64,000 nt of DNA, from positions 62,001 to 126,000 of the forward strand of contig CAKONF010000001.1 of NCBI GenBank assembly GCA_934097015.1, written 5' to 3'. Shown here piece by piece: positions 7,906 through 16,051 of the stretch (position 1 is its first letter; every line of letters begins with the position of its first letter). Both the position numbers and the translations under genes were made by a program. Source of the stretch: an uncultured Bacilli bacterium (GTDB lineage: Bacteria > Bacillota_I > Bacilli_A > RF39 > UBA660). The notes under the pieces were generated by a model. The model was not told where the DNA came from, made no database searches, and worked only from the letters and a program-made list of their open reading frames with translations.

Positions 7906-7969
7906 TATTTTATAAATTAGTTAGTTATTAGGTTAATACTTTTTGATTTTATTTTTATAAATCGTTTAC

Positions 7970-8000
7970 TTGACTCTCCAGTTAGATGTAATGTTATATT
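7970..8000 (+). promoter_or_regulatory. MerR-type promoter with 19-bp spacer
   Basis: TTGACT (7970-7975) and TATATT (7995-8000) are separated by 19 bases, the stretched spacing typical of promoters activated by MerR-family proteins. The spacer begins CTCCAGTTA, as at many MerR targets. A MerR gene lies in the same unit, so autoactivation is likely. Confidence 0.6.
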
Positions 8001-8023
8001 ACTTAACGAAGGGAGAGATTAAT

Positions 8024-8212
8024 ATGAAAAATTTAAAAGAAATTAAGAATATTATAAGTTCATTAATTTATAAAAATAATTTGTTAACCTCTATTAATCG
8101 AGAACAGAAAAGAATAATAGATGAATTAATGTATAAGAATGAACAACTAGAAAGTGATTTAGAATATAGTAAAGTTAATGGTGGAATTAAAAAGAAAATA
8201 TTAAAGTATTAA
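8024..8212 (+). CDS. Small coiled-coil protein preceding MerR
   Basis: A 62-residue protein with an ATG after GGGAGAG. The longer in-frame start at 7970 is rejected because it falls on the promoter -35 box. It is highly charged and predicted to be one long helix (NLLTSINREQKRIIDELMYKNEQLESDLEYSK). It is first in the unit driven by the MerR-type promoter. No homologue is recognised; a small partner of the regulator or of the ATPase downstream is possible. Confidence 0.55.
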   Translation: MKNLKEIKNIISSLIYKNNLLTSINREQKRIIDELMYKNEQLESDLEYSKVNGGIKKKILKY

Positions 8213-8251
8213 CTTATTATGTTATACTTAATTTAGAGAGTGTGGGTTAAT

Positions 8252-8641
8252 ATGTATAAGATAGGAGAATTTGCAAATGTAGTTAAATCTAATATTAAAA
8301 CAATTAGATATTATGATGAAATAGATTTATTAAAACCTAAAGTTATAGATAAATTTACTTCATATAGATACTATGATGAAGATAATGTTAGAGAATACTA
8401 TGCAATTATATTATTAAAACAAATGGGTTTTAGTTTAGAAGAAATAAAAATATATAAAGATGATTTAAGTGATGATATATTTTTAAAACAAAGAGAAAAA
8501 TTATTAAATAATATAATTGAAATGAAAAATACAATAAAAATGATAGATAAAACAAGAAGTAATATTGTTAATGGTAAAATAAAATTAGATAATTTTGATT
8601 ATGAAATAAGTAATATAGATACTAGAAAAAAGGAGAGATAA
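8252..8641 (+). CDS. MerR-family transcriptional regulator
   Basis: A 129-residue regulator starting MYKIGEFANVV, the canonical MerR opening; the GTG at 8240 would add four atypical residues. The winged-helix DNA-binding domain spans about residues 1-70 (KTIRYYDEIDLLKP, SYRYYDEDNVREYYAIILLKQMGFSLEEI). It is followed by the dimerisation coiled coil and only a short tail, with no cysteine metal site and no drug-binding domain. The TTGACT-19-TATATT promoter upstream is its likely target. It is followed after 3 bases by the TraG-like gene. Confidence 0.85.
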   Translation: MYKIGEFANVVKSNIKTIRYYDEIDLLKPKVIDKFTSYRYYDEDNVREYYAIILLKQMGFSLEEIKIYKDDLSDDIFLKQREKLLNNIIEMKNTIKMIDKTRSNIVNGKIKLDNFDYEISNIDTRKKER

Positions 8642-8644
8642 AAT

Positions 8645-9550
8645 ATGAAAAAGAAATTATATGAAGATTTTGAAAGTACTGGTAAAACAAATGCAATAAA
8701 GAAAAGAGTTAGTGAGTTAATAAATAAAAATAAGAGTATGGTAATACTTGATACTAAGAAAGAATATGAAGAATTATTTAAAAATACTAATTATGAAATA
8801 ATTAAATTAGATATAAGTGATTTAAATAGCGATATTGCTTATAATCCTTTATATGATGCAGAAAAATTATTTAAAAATGGAAATATAGATGATTCAATAG
8901 AAAAGATAGTAAATTTTGGAAAACTATTAATTCATACTGAAGATAGTGTTGATCCTTATTGGGATAATGCTGCTAGAAGTATGTTTACTGGAATATGTTT
9001 ATATGTTTTAAATAATAATAGAAGTTTAAATTTAAAAGAAATAATAAAAGTAAGTATAGATGAAATGGATGAGATGACTAAATATATTAATAATTTAGAT
9101 GTTTTGAATTATATAAATATAATTACATCAAGTGTAATAAATGCACCTGTAGAAACTAAGGGTGGAATAATGTCTGTTTTAAAACAATATTTAGGACATT
9201 TTGCACATAGACCTAATTTATTAGATAAAATTAGTGTTGATAGAGGTATTGAATTAAAGAGTAAAAATCAAGTTATATTATTAACTAATTTTAGTCAAAA
9301 GACTATATTTAATATTATTATAGAGAATGCTTTAATTAATATTATAAATGAAATGATTGATAGTAAAGAAGAATATGTAGTTGTGCTAGATAACTATGAT
9401 AGTATAATGAATACTGAAGAATTTACTAAGTTATTTAAATCTTATTTATCTGATAACATAGAATGTATTGTTGGTGTAAGAGATAATAGTTTAGTTAAAC
9501 CTTTAGATGAGTTTTTAGTTATGTACAGAAAAGGTAAATTAACTGAATAA
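8645..9550 (+). CDS. Degenerate TraG/VirD4-like ATPase, no membrane anchor
   Basis: A 301-residue soluble protein that follows the core layout of type IV coupling proteins: STGKT (11-15) as a minimal P-loop, a DxKxEYEEL strand, YNPL near 75, DPYWDNAARSMFTGICLYV (103-121), then a strand ending VVVLDNYDS (Walker B, about 245-253). Differences are the missing N-terminal membrane helices, a P-loop reduced to its last residues right at the N-terminus, and Asn in place of the Walker B glutamate. Conjugation genes are absent. It may be a domesticated or non-hydrolysing relative under MerR control. The family call rests on motif order only. Confidence 0.55.
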   Translation: MKKKLYEDFESTGKTNAIKKRVSELINKNKSMVILDTKKEYEELFKNTNYEIIKLDISDLNSDIAYNPLYDAEKLFKNGNIDDSIEKIVNFGKLLIHTEDSVDPYWDNAARSMFTGICLYVLNNNRSLNLKEIIKVSIDEMDEMTKYINNLDVLNYINIITSSVINAPVETKGGIMSVLKQYLGHFAHRPNLLDKISVDRGIELKSKNQVILLTNFSQKTIFNIIIENALINIINEMIDSKEEYVVVLDNYDSIMNTEEFTKLFKSYLSDNIECIVGVRDNSLVKPLDEFLVMYRKGKLTE

Positions 9551-9552
9551 TA

Positions 9553-9587
9553 ACAAAAAAGCATTTGACAAAACTAATATCAAATGC
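9553..9587 (-). terminator. Terminator of peptide mRNA, repeat copy A
   Basis: On the minus strand GCATTTGA (8 bp) pairs with TCAAATGC and is followed by six Ts. The same DNA holds the -35 box and spacer of the antisense promoter. Confidence 0.75.
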
Positions 9588-9593
9588 TATTAT
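9565..9593 (+). promoter_or_regulatory. Consensus promoter of antisense RNA, copy A
   Basis: TTGACA (9565-9570), exactly 17 bases, TATTAT (9588-9593), reading toward the 3' end of the peptide mRNA. Confidence 0.8.
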
Positions 9594-9599
9594 TTGATT

Positions 9600-9688
9600 A
9601 AGTAGAACGTCTACCCCCTGTAGGTTAGATTGTCTACCTTTGTGTTAGTAGAAATCCGTCCTAACTGAGTGGCGGATGTTTTTATTTT
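9600..9688 (+). ncRNA. Candidate antisense antitoxin RNA, copy A
   Basis: Predicted RNA of about 85-90 bases starting 7 bases after a TTGACA-17-TATTAT promoter and ending at a hairpin (ATCCG with CGGAT plus inner CC/GG, 9654-9677) followed by TTTTTATTTT. It is transcribed against the 3' untranslated region of the peptide mRNA and stops just before the peptide's stop codon. This is the arrangement of 3'-overlapping type I antitoxins such as RatA and SR4. No expression data are available. Confidence 0.65.
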
Positions 9689-9691
9689 AAT

Positions 9692-9769
9692 TTAATTATC
9701 TTTATCTAAGAAGAGTAATATTAAAATAACAATGATTCTATTCATAAATTTTTCTAAATTTTTGAACAT
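9692..9769 (-). CDS. Short hydrophobic peptide, candidate type I toxin (copy A)
   Basis: A 25-residue peptide: basic/polar N-terminus (MFKNLEKFMNR), a hydrophobic helix (IIVILILLFL) and a short acidic tail ending DKDN. AAGGTGGTG lies seven bases before the ATG. Copies B and C encode the same first 23 residues (copy C from a GTG start), and the differences between copies are silent or in the tail, which suggests selection on the peptide. Size, charge and one membrane helix fit type I toxins. Toxicity is inferred. Confidence 0.6.
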   Translation of the reverse strand: MFKNLEKFMNRIIVILILLFLDKDN

Positions 9770-9934
9770 AATATCACCACCTTACTGCTTATACTCTTTA
9801 ATAATTCAGTTAGTAAGGTAGACATCAAACCAGACGTTCGATTAGTTATACTAATATAAATTAATTTTAATTTAAAGATTTTCGACAATACTTCTAAAAA
9901 CTTATCAAATTGTGACAAATATTGTCTTTTTTTA

Positions 9935-9963
9935 TTGCAATGTAGTTTAAAATGTAGTATAGT
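9935..9963 (+). promoter_or_regulatory. perR-rbr promoter
   Basis: TTGCAA (9935-9940), 17 bases, TATAGT (9958-9963), just upstream of the Per-box palindrome. Confidence 0.65.
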
Positions 9964-9964
9964 A

Positions 9965-9987
9965 TTATTAGTAATCATTACTAATAA
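9965..9987. promoter_or_regulatory. Per/Fur box, perfect 11-1-11 palindrome
   Basis: The half-site TTATTAGTAAT is followed by C and its exact reverse complement. The position directly downstream of the -10 box is ideal for repression of perR and rubrerythrin, as expected for PerR autoregulation. Confidence 0.8.
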
Positions 9988-9998
9988 GAGGTGATTGT

Positions 9999-10367
9999 TT
10001 GAGAAATACTAAACAAAAAGAAGTAATACTTAATATAATAAATAATAGTTCTAATCATCTAAATGCAAATGGAGTTTATTTAGAGGCAAGAAAAGTAATT
10101 CCTAATATTAGTTTAGGTACTGTGTATAGGAATTTAAATAATTTGGTTGATGAAAATAAAATTATTAGATTAAAAATGAGTGATGGTGTTGATAGATTTG
10201 ATAAAAATATAATTCATGCTCATGTTGTATGTAGTATTTGTGGTAAGATAGAAGATGTTATGTATGATTATATAAAAAAATTACCTAATATAAAAGATTA
10301 TGAAGTAATGAATTACGATTTACGTTTTATTGGAAAATGTAAAGAATGTTTAGAGAAGGAGAAATGA
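9999..10367 (+). CDS. perR: Fur-family peroxide regulator, PerR-like
   Basis: A 122-residue metalloregulator with a TTG start seven bases after AGAGGTG. The winged-helix domain (about 1-65, with [12 protein letters not shown] as recognition region) is followed by the dimerisation domain with [11 protein letters not shown]78/C81 and C114/C117 form the structural Zn site. H20, D68, H73 and H75 are plausible regulatory ligands. It is shorter at the N-terminus than typical PerR (~145 residues). The partner gene rubrerythrin starts 4 bases downstream, and a perfect palindrome covers the promoter. PerR rather than Fur is preferred because of that partner. Confidence 0.85.
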   Translation: MRNTKQKEVILNIINNSSNHLNANGVYLEARKVIPNISLGTVYRNLNNLVDENKIIRLKMSDGVDRFDKNIIHAHVVCSICGKIEDVMYDYIKKLPNIKDYEVMNYDLRFIGKCKECLEKEK

Positions 10368-10371
10368 AGAA

Positions 10372-10911
10372 ATGGAATTAAAAGGAAGTAAAACAGAAGC
10401 TAATTTAATGGCTGCTTTTGCAGGGGAAAGTCAAGCAAGAAACAAATATACTTATTATGCTAGTAAAGCTAAAAAAGATGGGTTTGAACAAATAGCAGAA
10501 ATATTTTTAGAAACTGCTGATAACGAAAAGGAACATGCTAAAATGTGGTTTAAGGAATTACATGGTGGAGAAGTTCCTAGTACTAGTGAAAATTTATTAG
10601 ATGCTGCAAATGGAGAAAATTTTGAATGGACTGATATGTATAAAGAGTTTGCAGAAACTGCACGTGAAGAAGGATTTGATAGAATTGCTAATTTATTTGA
10701 AGGAGTAGCTGAAATTGAAAAACATCATGAAGAAAGATATAGAGCATTATTAAGTAATGTTGATAATGAATTAGTATTCTCTAAAGATGGAGATAAAATT
10801 TGGCAATGTAGAAATTGTGGACATATTTGTATAGGAAAAAAAGCTCCAGAAGTTTGTCCTGTATGTAGTCACCCACAAAGTTATTTTGAAATAAAGAAAG
10901 AAAATTACTAG
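10372..10911 (+). CDS. rbr: Rubrerythrin
   Basis: A 179-residue peroxide-scavenging non-haem iron protein of the cytoplasm. The N-terminal four-helix diiron domain has E(K/I)EH motifs ([21 protein letters not shown]) and the C-terminal rubredoxin-like Fe(Cys)4 domain has CRNCG and CPVCSHP. It reduces H2O2 to water with electrons from rubredoxin-type donors, which suits an anaerobe. It forms an operon with perR and ends at a strong terminator. Confidence 0.95.
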   Translation: MELKGSKTEANLMAAFAGESQARNKYTYYASKAKKDGFEQIAEIFLETADNEKEHAKMWFKELHGGEVPSTSENLLDAANGENFEWTDMYKEFAETAREEGFDRIANLFEGVAEIEKHHEERYRALLSNVDNELVFSKDGDKIWQCRNCGHICIGKKAPEVCPVCSHPQSYFEIKKENY

Positions 10912-10936
10912 TAGTTTGGTTAACTACTTTTTTTCT
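10909..10936 (+). terminator. Terminator of perR-rbr
   Basis: AGTAGTT pairs with AACTACT and is followed by seven Ts. Confidence 0.8.
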
Positions 10937-10945
10937 TTAAATTAA

Positions 10946-10987
10946 TTAGCACAAACTATTGACAAGTGCTAAAATATATTATATAAC
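10946..10987 (+). promoter_or_regulatory. CIRCE-like element and promoter of htpG
   Basis: An inverted repeat TTAGCACAA-N9-AAGTGCTAA (10946-10972) matches the HrcA operator layout (TTAGCACTC-N9-GAGTGCTAA) apart from the inner two bases. Its centre provides the -35 TTGACA (10959-10964), with TATAAC 17 bases downstream (10982-10987). Confidence 0.85.
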
Positions 10988-11009
10988 TTAGATATAGGAG
11001 ATGTTATAA

Positions 11010-12881
11010 ATGAAAAAAAGAGAATTTAAAAGTGAATCAAAAAGATTATTAGATTTAATGATTAATTCTATATATACTAATAAAGATATATTTTTAAGAG
11101 AATTAATTAGTAATGCTAGTGATGCAATTGATAAATTATATTATAAAAGTTTAACTGATAAATCTATTAAAGTTAATAAAGATGATTTAGAAATTAATAT
11201 TAATTTTGATAAAGATTTAAAAACTATAACTGTTAGTGATAATGGTTGTGGTATGAGTGAAAGTGATTTAGAGAATAATTTAGGTACTATTGCTAAAAGT
11301 GGTTCTTTAGCTTTTAAAGAGATAAATGAAGTAAAGAATAAAGATATTGATATAATAGGACAATTTGGTGTAGGTTTTTATAGTGCATTTATGGTTGCAG
11401 ATGAAATAACTGTTATAAGTAGAGCATATGATAGTGAAGATGCTTATAGATGGAATTCTAAAGGATTAGAAGGTTATACACTAGAAAAATGTGATAAGAG
11501 TAGTGTTGGTACTGATATAATTTTACATATTAAAGATAATACTGATGATGATAATTATGATGATTATTTAACTGAGTTCAAATTAAAAGATTTGATTAAA
11601 AAATATAGTGATTATATTAGATATCCAATTAAGATGGAAGTAAGTCATAGTCATAAAAAAGATGATAGTGATGAGTATGAAACTGTTAAAGAAATTGAAA
11701 CTATTAATAGTATGATTCCTATTTGGAAAAAGAATAAAAAAGACGTTAGTAATGAAGAATATGAACATTATTATACAGATACTTATTATGATTATGAGAA
11801 ACCTTTAAAAGTTATTAGTACTAGTGTAGAAGGTGCTGTTAGTTATAAAGGGTTATTATTTGTGCCAAGCCATGCTCCTTATGATTTTTATACTAAAGAA
11901 TATGAAAAAGGATTAAGTTTATATTCTAATGGTGTATTAATTATGGATAAATGTAGTGAATTATTACCTGATTATTTTAGTTTTATAAAAGGTGTAATTG
12001 ATACTGAAGATGTATCCTTAAATATAAGTCGTGAGATGCTTCAAAAAACTAAAGCAGTTAGTTTAATTGCTAAAAATATTGAAAATAAGATAATTAAAGA
12101 ATTTAAAGATATGTTAGAAAATGACAGAGAAAATTATGTAAAGATGTTTAAGGTATTTGGAACTAATATTAAATTTGGTATTTATAATAATTATGGAATG
12201 GATAAAGATAAATTACAAGATTTAATAATGTTTAATTCTAGTAAAACTAAAGATTTAATTACTTTAAAAGAATATGTTTCTAATATGAAAGAAGACCAAA
12301 AAGATATTTATTATGCTAGTGGTGAAAGTGTTGATAAGATAGATTTACTTCCTCAAATAGAACAAGTTAAAGATAAAGATTATGAAATATTATATTTAAC
12401 TGATTATGTTGATGAATTTACATTACAAGCATTAAGAGAATATGATGGTAAAAGTTTTAAAAATGTTAGTGATGCTGACTTAGATTTAGAAGATAAAAAA
12501 GAAGATATTGAAAAATTAAATACTGACAATAAAGATTTATTAACTTTAATGAAAGATACTATTGGTATTAGTGGTGTTAGATTTACTGGTAAGTTAAAAA
12601 ATCATCCTGTTTGTTTAACAAGTAAAGGTAATGTTTCTGTTGAAATGCAAAAGGTAATTAATTCTATGCCAGGAGATGAAAGTGTTAATGCAGAAATTGT
12701 GTTAGAAATTAATGAAAATCATCCTATTGCTGACAAATTAAAATCATTATATGAAACAGATAAAGAAGAATTAAAGAAATATAGTAAAGTTTTATATAGT
12801 GAAGCAAGACTTATAGAAGGACTTGGAATAGATAATCCTACTGAGATAAGTAATTTAATATGTGATTTGATTTCAAAATAG
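11010..12881 (+). CDS. htpG: Chaperone HtpG (Hsp90)
   Basis: A 623-residue cytoplasmic Hsp90. The N-terminal GHKL ATPase domain has FLRELISNASDAIDKL, DNGCGM and GQFGVGFYSAFMVAD; the middle domain has SLNISREMLQ with the conserved arginine; the C-terminal dimerisation domain follows. Length is normal for the bacterial protein. The CIRCE-like operator upstream places it under HrcA heat-shock control, which is less usual than for groE/dnaK but occurs. Single-gene unit with its own terminator. Confidence 0.95.
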   Translation: MKKREFKSESKRLLDLMINSIYTNKDIFLRELISNASDAIDKLYYKSLTDKSIKVNKDDLEININFDKDLKTITVSDNGCGMSESDLENNLGTIAKSGSLAFKEINEVKNKDIDIIGQFGVGFYSAFMVADEITVISRAYDSEDAYRWNSKGLEGYTLEKCDKSSVGTDIILHIKDNTDDDNYDDYLTEFKLKDLIKKYSDYIRYPIKMEVSHSHKKDDSDEYETVKEIETINSMIPIWKKNKKDVSNEEYEHYYTDTYYDYEKPLKVISTSVEGAVSYKGLLFVPSHAPYDFYTKEYEKGLSLYSNGVLIMDKCSELLPDYFSFIKGVIDTEDVSLNISREMLQKTKAVSLIAKNIENKIIKEFKDMLENDRENYVKMFKVFGTNIKFGIYNNYGMDKDKLQDLIMFNSSKTKDLITLKEYVSNMKEDQKDIYYASGESVDKIDLLPQIEQVKDKDYEILYLTDYVDEFTLQALREYDGKSFKNVSDADLDLEDKKEDIEKLNTDNKDLLTLMKDTIGISGVRFTGKLKNHPVCLTSKGNVSVEMQKVINSMPGDESVNAEIVLEINENHPIADKLKSLYETDKEELKKYSKVLYSEARLIEGLGIDNPTEISNLICDLISK

Positions 12882-12902
12882 ACTTTATGGTCTATTTTTT
12901 TG
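12876..12902 (+). terminator. Terminator of htpG
   Basis: AAATAGAC pairs with GTCTATTT and runs into Ts; it overlaps the stop codon. Confidence 0.75.
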
Positions 12903-12917
12903 ATGTTTGTTTTTTGT

Positions 12918-12962
12918 AGTGTGAAACTTTTTTTACAAAATACGAGAAAATAGTTTCACACT
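12918..12962. promoter_or_regulatory. Inverted repeat AGTGTGAAACT-N23-AGTTTCACACT at ABC-F promoter
   Basis: Two perfect 11-base arms separated by 23 bases. The right arm overlaps a TTTCAC -35-like box (12954-12959), and TATAAT follows 17 bases later (12977-12982). It could be a dimeric or looping repressor operator. An RNA role is less likely because the left arm precedes the expected transcription start. Confidence 0.5.
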
Positions 12963-13001
12963 GTGGTAAAATATAATATAATCGTTTTTAGAGGTGGAAT
13001 T

Positions 13002-14585
13002 ATGTTAAAGGTTATAGATTTAGAATTAAGATTTACTACTAAAACTTTATTTAAAAATGTAAATTTAGAATTTTCAAAAGATAATTGTTATGGAATAATT
13101 GGTGCTAATGGAGCAGGAAAAAGTACTTTTTTAAAAATATTAGATGGTAGGATAGAACCTACAAATGGAGAAATAATACTTGGTAAAGGTGAACGTATAT
13201 CTACTTTAGTTCAAAACCATAATTTATATGATAATTATAAAGTAATTGATACTGTTATTATGGGTAATAAAGAATTATATTCAATTATTAAAGAAAAAGA
13301 AGAAATATATAGTAAAACTGATTTTACAGATGAAGATGGAATTAGAGTTGCAGAGTTAGAAGATAAATTTTTAAACATGAATGGTTGGGATGCTGAAAGT
13401 GATGCTGAAAAATTATTAAATGGTTTAGGAGTTAGTAAAGATTTATTTTATCTTGAAATGAGTGAATTAAAAGATAGTGATAAGGTTAAAGTGTTACTTG
13501 CGAGTGCTTTATTTGGTGATCCTGATGTTCTTCTTTTAGATGAACCTACAAATGGTTTAGATGTAAAAAGTAAGATGTGGTTAGAAGAATTTTTAATTAA
13601 CTTTAAAAATACTGTGTTAGTTGTTAGCCATGATAGGGCTTTCTTAAATAAAGTTTGTACTCATATGGTTGATATAGATTATGAAAAGATTACTATGTTT
13701 GTAGGTAATTATGATTTTTGGTATAAATCTAGTCAATTAATACAACAACAAATGAAAGATTCTAATAAGAAAAAAGAAGATAAGATAAAAGAATTAGAAG
13801 ATTTTATTCGAAGATTTAGTGCTAATGCTAGTAAGAGTAAACAGGCTACTAGTAGAAAGAAAGCGTTAGAAAAAATAAAATTAGATGAAATAAAGCCTAG
13901 TAGTAGAAAATATCCTTATATTAATTTTGATATTGAAAGAGAATTAGGTAATGATGTTATTATTGTGGATAATGTTTGTTATAAAGATATTTTACATAAT
14001 GTTAAGTTTGTTATTAGAAAAGGTGATAAGATAGCACTTATTGGTAATAATGAGATTGCTAAAACTACTCTTCTTAATATAATCAGTGGGGAATTAGAAC
14101 CTGACTCTGGTAGTATTAAATTAGGTTCAACAGTTAAAATGTCTTATTTTGAAAAAAATCATGATAAATATTTTCAAAATAGTATGAATATGTTGGATTG
14201 GTTAAGACAATTTACTGATAGTACTGATGATACTTTTATTAGAGGATTCTTAGGTAGAATGCTATTTAGTGGAGAAGAAGTTTTTAAAGATGTAAAAGTA
14301 CTATCTGGTGGAGAAAAAGTTAGATGTATGTTTGCAAAAGTTATGTTAAATCATGGAAATGTTTTGTTATTAGATGAACCTACTAATCATTTAGATATTG
14401 AAAGTATAACAGCACTTAATGAAGGTTTAGAAAGATATAAAAGTTCGCTAGTTATAAGTACGTTTGATGAAGAAATAATTGATACTGTTTGTAATAGACT
14501 TATAGAAATAAAAAAGGATGGTACAATAAGAGATAAAGAAATAAGTTATGAAGAATATATAGAAAGATTTGGGATAGAGAGTTAA
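13002..14585 (+). CDS. ABC-F family ATPase (YkpA/YbiT-like)
   Basis: A 527-residue ribosome-associated ABC-F protein with two ATPase domains joined by a charged linker (about 235-300, KKKEDKIKELEDFIRRFSANASKSKQATSRKKALEK) and no membrane helices. The first Walker A is GANGAGKS (34-41) and Walker B ends LLLDEPTNGLD. Its signature is SELKDSDKVK instead of LSGGE. The second Walker A is GNNEIAKT (348-355), a form I recall in YkpA-type members, with a normal LSGGEKVR. Start 13002 follows AGAGGTGG; the longer frame from 12963 overlaps the promoter. Whether it protects ribosomes from antibiotics is unknown. Confidence 0.85.
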   Translation: MLKVIDLELRFTTKTLFKNVNLEFSKDNCYGIIGANGAGKSTFLKILDGRIEPTNGEIILGKGERISTLVQNHNLYDNYKVIDTVIMGNKELYSIIKEKEEIYSKTDFTDEDGIRVAELEDKFLNMNGWDAESDAEKLLNGLGVSKDLFYLEMSELKDSDKVKVLLASALFGDPDVLLLDEPTNGLDVKSKMWLEEFLINFKNTVLVVSHDRAFLNKVCTHMVDIDYEKITMFVGNYDFWYKSSQLIQQQMKDSNKKKEDKIKELEDFIRRFSANASKSKQATSRKKALEKIKLDEIKPSSRKYPYINFDIERELGNDVIIVDNVCYKDILHNVKFVIRKGDKIALIGNNEIAKTTLLNIISGELEPDSGSIKLGSTVKMSYFEKNHDKYFQNSMNMLDWLRQFTDSTDDTFIRGFLGRMLFSGEEVFKDVKVLSGGEKVRCMFAKVMLNHGNVLLLDEPTNHLDIESITALNEGLERYKSSLVISTFDEEIIDTVCNRLIEIKKDGTIRDKEISYEEYIERFGIES

Positions 14586-14647
14586 TTTAAAATAAATTGA
14601 CTTTTCTTTTATATTAATATATAATCTCATTTGTTTGGAGGATATTT

Positions 14648-15490
14648 ATGAAAGATATAATAATTGATACTTTAGTTGATGCTTTGAAAATATTACCGTT
14701 TCTTTTTATAACTTTTTTGTTATTAGAACTTTTAGAACATAAATTAAGTAATAAAACTAAAAATGTTATAAGTAAATCTGGTAAAGTTGGACCTATAATT
14801 GGTAGTTTACTTGGAGTAATACCTCAATGTGGTTTTTCTGTTGTTGCAACTAATTTATATATAACACGTGTTATTTCTTTAGGAACTTTGTTTTCTATTT
14901 ATCTATCTACTAGTGATGAAATGCTTCCTATTATGTTAAGTCAAAATGTTAGTTTTAAAACCATATTAGTAGTGCTTTTAATAAAAGTTATTGCTGGTAT
15001 GTTGTTTGGTTTTATTATAGATTTAGTTATTAGAAAAAATAATAAAAATAAATATGATTATCATATATGTGAGGAAGAACATTGTCATTGTGATCATGGT
15101 ATTGTTAAATCTAGTTTAAAACATACTTTTAATATAATAATATTTATTATTGGTGTTAGTTTTATATTAAATGTTGTATTTTTATATTGTGGTAATGATT
15201 TAATTAGTAAAATATTTATGAAAGATACTTTATTTGGTCCATTTTTAGGTTCATTAGTTGGTTTAATACCTAATTGTGGGGCAAGTGTTATTTTAACTGA
15301 AATGTTTTTAAAAGGTGCAATTAATTTAGGGACATGTATGGCTGGTTTGTTAACTGGTAGTGGGGTTGCTTTGTTGGTTTTATTCAAATTTAATAAAAAT
15401 ATTAAAGAAAGTTTATGTATTTGTTTAACTTTATATTTAATTGGAGTACTCGTTGGTATATTTATTGAATTTATAGGTATACTAATATAG
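14648..15490 (+). CDS. Putative 10-TM heavy-metal exporter (ArsP_2-like)
   Basis: A 280-residue integral membrane protein with two inverted halves, each carrying the family motif: SLLGVIPQCGFSVVATNLY in the first and SLVGLIPNCGASVILTEMF in the second. This fits the putative manganese/arsenic exporter family PF11449. The central cytoplasmic loop has a metal-binding-like string (CEEEHCHCDHG). Strong TTGGAGG binding site. No arsenical or manganese regulator is adjacent; the substrate is uncertain. Confidence 0.75.
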   Translation: MKDIIIDTLVDALKILPFLFITFLLLELLEHKLSNKTKNVISKSGKVGPIIGSLLGVIPQCGFSVVATNLYITRVISLGTLFSIYLSTSDEMLPIMLSQNVSFKTILVVLLIKVIAGMLFGFIIDLVIRKNNKNKYDYHICEEEHCHCDHGIVKSSLKHTFNIIIFIIGVSFILNVVFLYCGNDLISKIFMKDTLFGPFLGSLVGLIPNCGASVILTEMFLKGAINLGTCMAGLLTGSGVALLVLFKFNKNIKESLCICLTLYLIGVLVGIFIEFIGILI

Positions 15491-15519
15491 GGTACTTTTT
15501 TAAATTTTTTTTAAAAAAC

Positions 15520-15560
15520 TTAGCACTTAGTATTGACAAGTGCTAAAATAGTGGTATAAT
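15520..15560 (+). promoter_or_regulatory. CIRCE-like element and promoter of hsp20
   Basis: TTAGCACTT-N9-AAGTGCTAA (15520-15546) is a perfect 9-9-9 inverted repeat. TTGACA (15533-15538) lies inside it and TATAAT (15555-15560) follows 16 bases later. Nearly identical in design to the htpG site. Confidence 0.9.
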
Positions 15561-15586
15561 TATAATTGTGAAAGGAAGAGAGATAT

Positions 15587-15979
15587 ATGAGTTTAATACC
15601 TAGAAAGTATTATTTAGATGATTTTTTTGATGATTTTGTTAGTTCAAAGGATGGGTCAGTTATGAAGTGTGACATTTATGAAAAGGATGGTAAATGTAAT
15701 ATTGAAGTTGATGTACCTGGATTTGATAAGAAAGACATTAATGTAGAATGTAAAAATGGTTATTTAACTATAACTGCTAAAAAAGAAGAAACTGAAGAAG
15801 ATAGTGATAAAAACTATATTAGAAAAGAAAGAAGTTATGGTGAATATTCTAGATCATTCTATGTTGGAGATGTTGATGCTAATTTAATTAATGCTAAATT
15901 TAATAATGGTACATTATGTATAACTGTTCCTAAAGAAGAAAAACAAGATAATAAAACTGTCATTGAAATCAATGATTAA
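15587..15979 (+). CDS. hsp20: Small heat shock protein, Hsp20/alpha-crystallin family
   Basis: A 130-residue ATP-independent holdase chaperone. The short N-terminal arm (MSLIPRKYYLDDFFDDF) precedes the alpha-crystallin domain (about 30-118, with VDVPGFDKKDINVECKNGYLTITA and the A-x-x-x-NGTL-x-I-x-VPK signature) and a C-terminal IEI anchor motif. GAAAGGAAG binding site. The strong CIRCE-like promoter indicates co-regulation with htpG by an HrcA not present in this window. Confidence 0.95.
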   Translation: MSLIPRKYYLDDFFDDFVSSKDGSVMKCDIYEKDGKCNIEVDVPGFDKKDINVECKNGYLTITAKKEETEEDSDKNYIRKERSYGEYSRSFYVGDVDANLINAKFNNGTLCITVPKEEKQDNKTVIEIND

Positions 15980-15999
15980 GGACACTTTTGTCCTTTTTG
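15978..15999 (+). terminator. Terminator of hsp20
   Basis: AAGGAC pairs with GTCCTT and continues into Ts. Confidence 0.75.
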
Positions 16000-16051
16000 T
16001 TTTGTAAAATTTTATTTTTTATATTATACTAATGGTGAAAGGGTGATCTAT

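Larger units (their letters stand above)
9556..9909 (-). repeat. ~350-bp repeat, copy A (inverted relative to B and C)
   Basis: Matches 19660-20011 and 20041-20386 in reverse orientation over nearly the whole length, with scattered substitutions and short AT-rich variable stretches. It contains a short peptide gene, a convergent antisense RNA with a consensus promoter, and both terminators. It fills the gap between the TraG-like gene and perR. Confidence 0.9.

Noticed and set aside
9754..9978. A 74-codon minus-strand frame over the repeat and perR promoter
   Set aside because: It runs through the Per box and the peptide leader in a different frame, with no binding site; it is not kept in copies B and C.
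15094..15387. 97-codon minus-strand frame inside the exporter gene
   Set aside because: It mirrors the real gene in antisense, has no binding site and a low-complexity product; other antisense frames within essC, pcrA, ligA and htpG were dismissed for the same reason.
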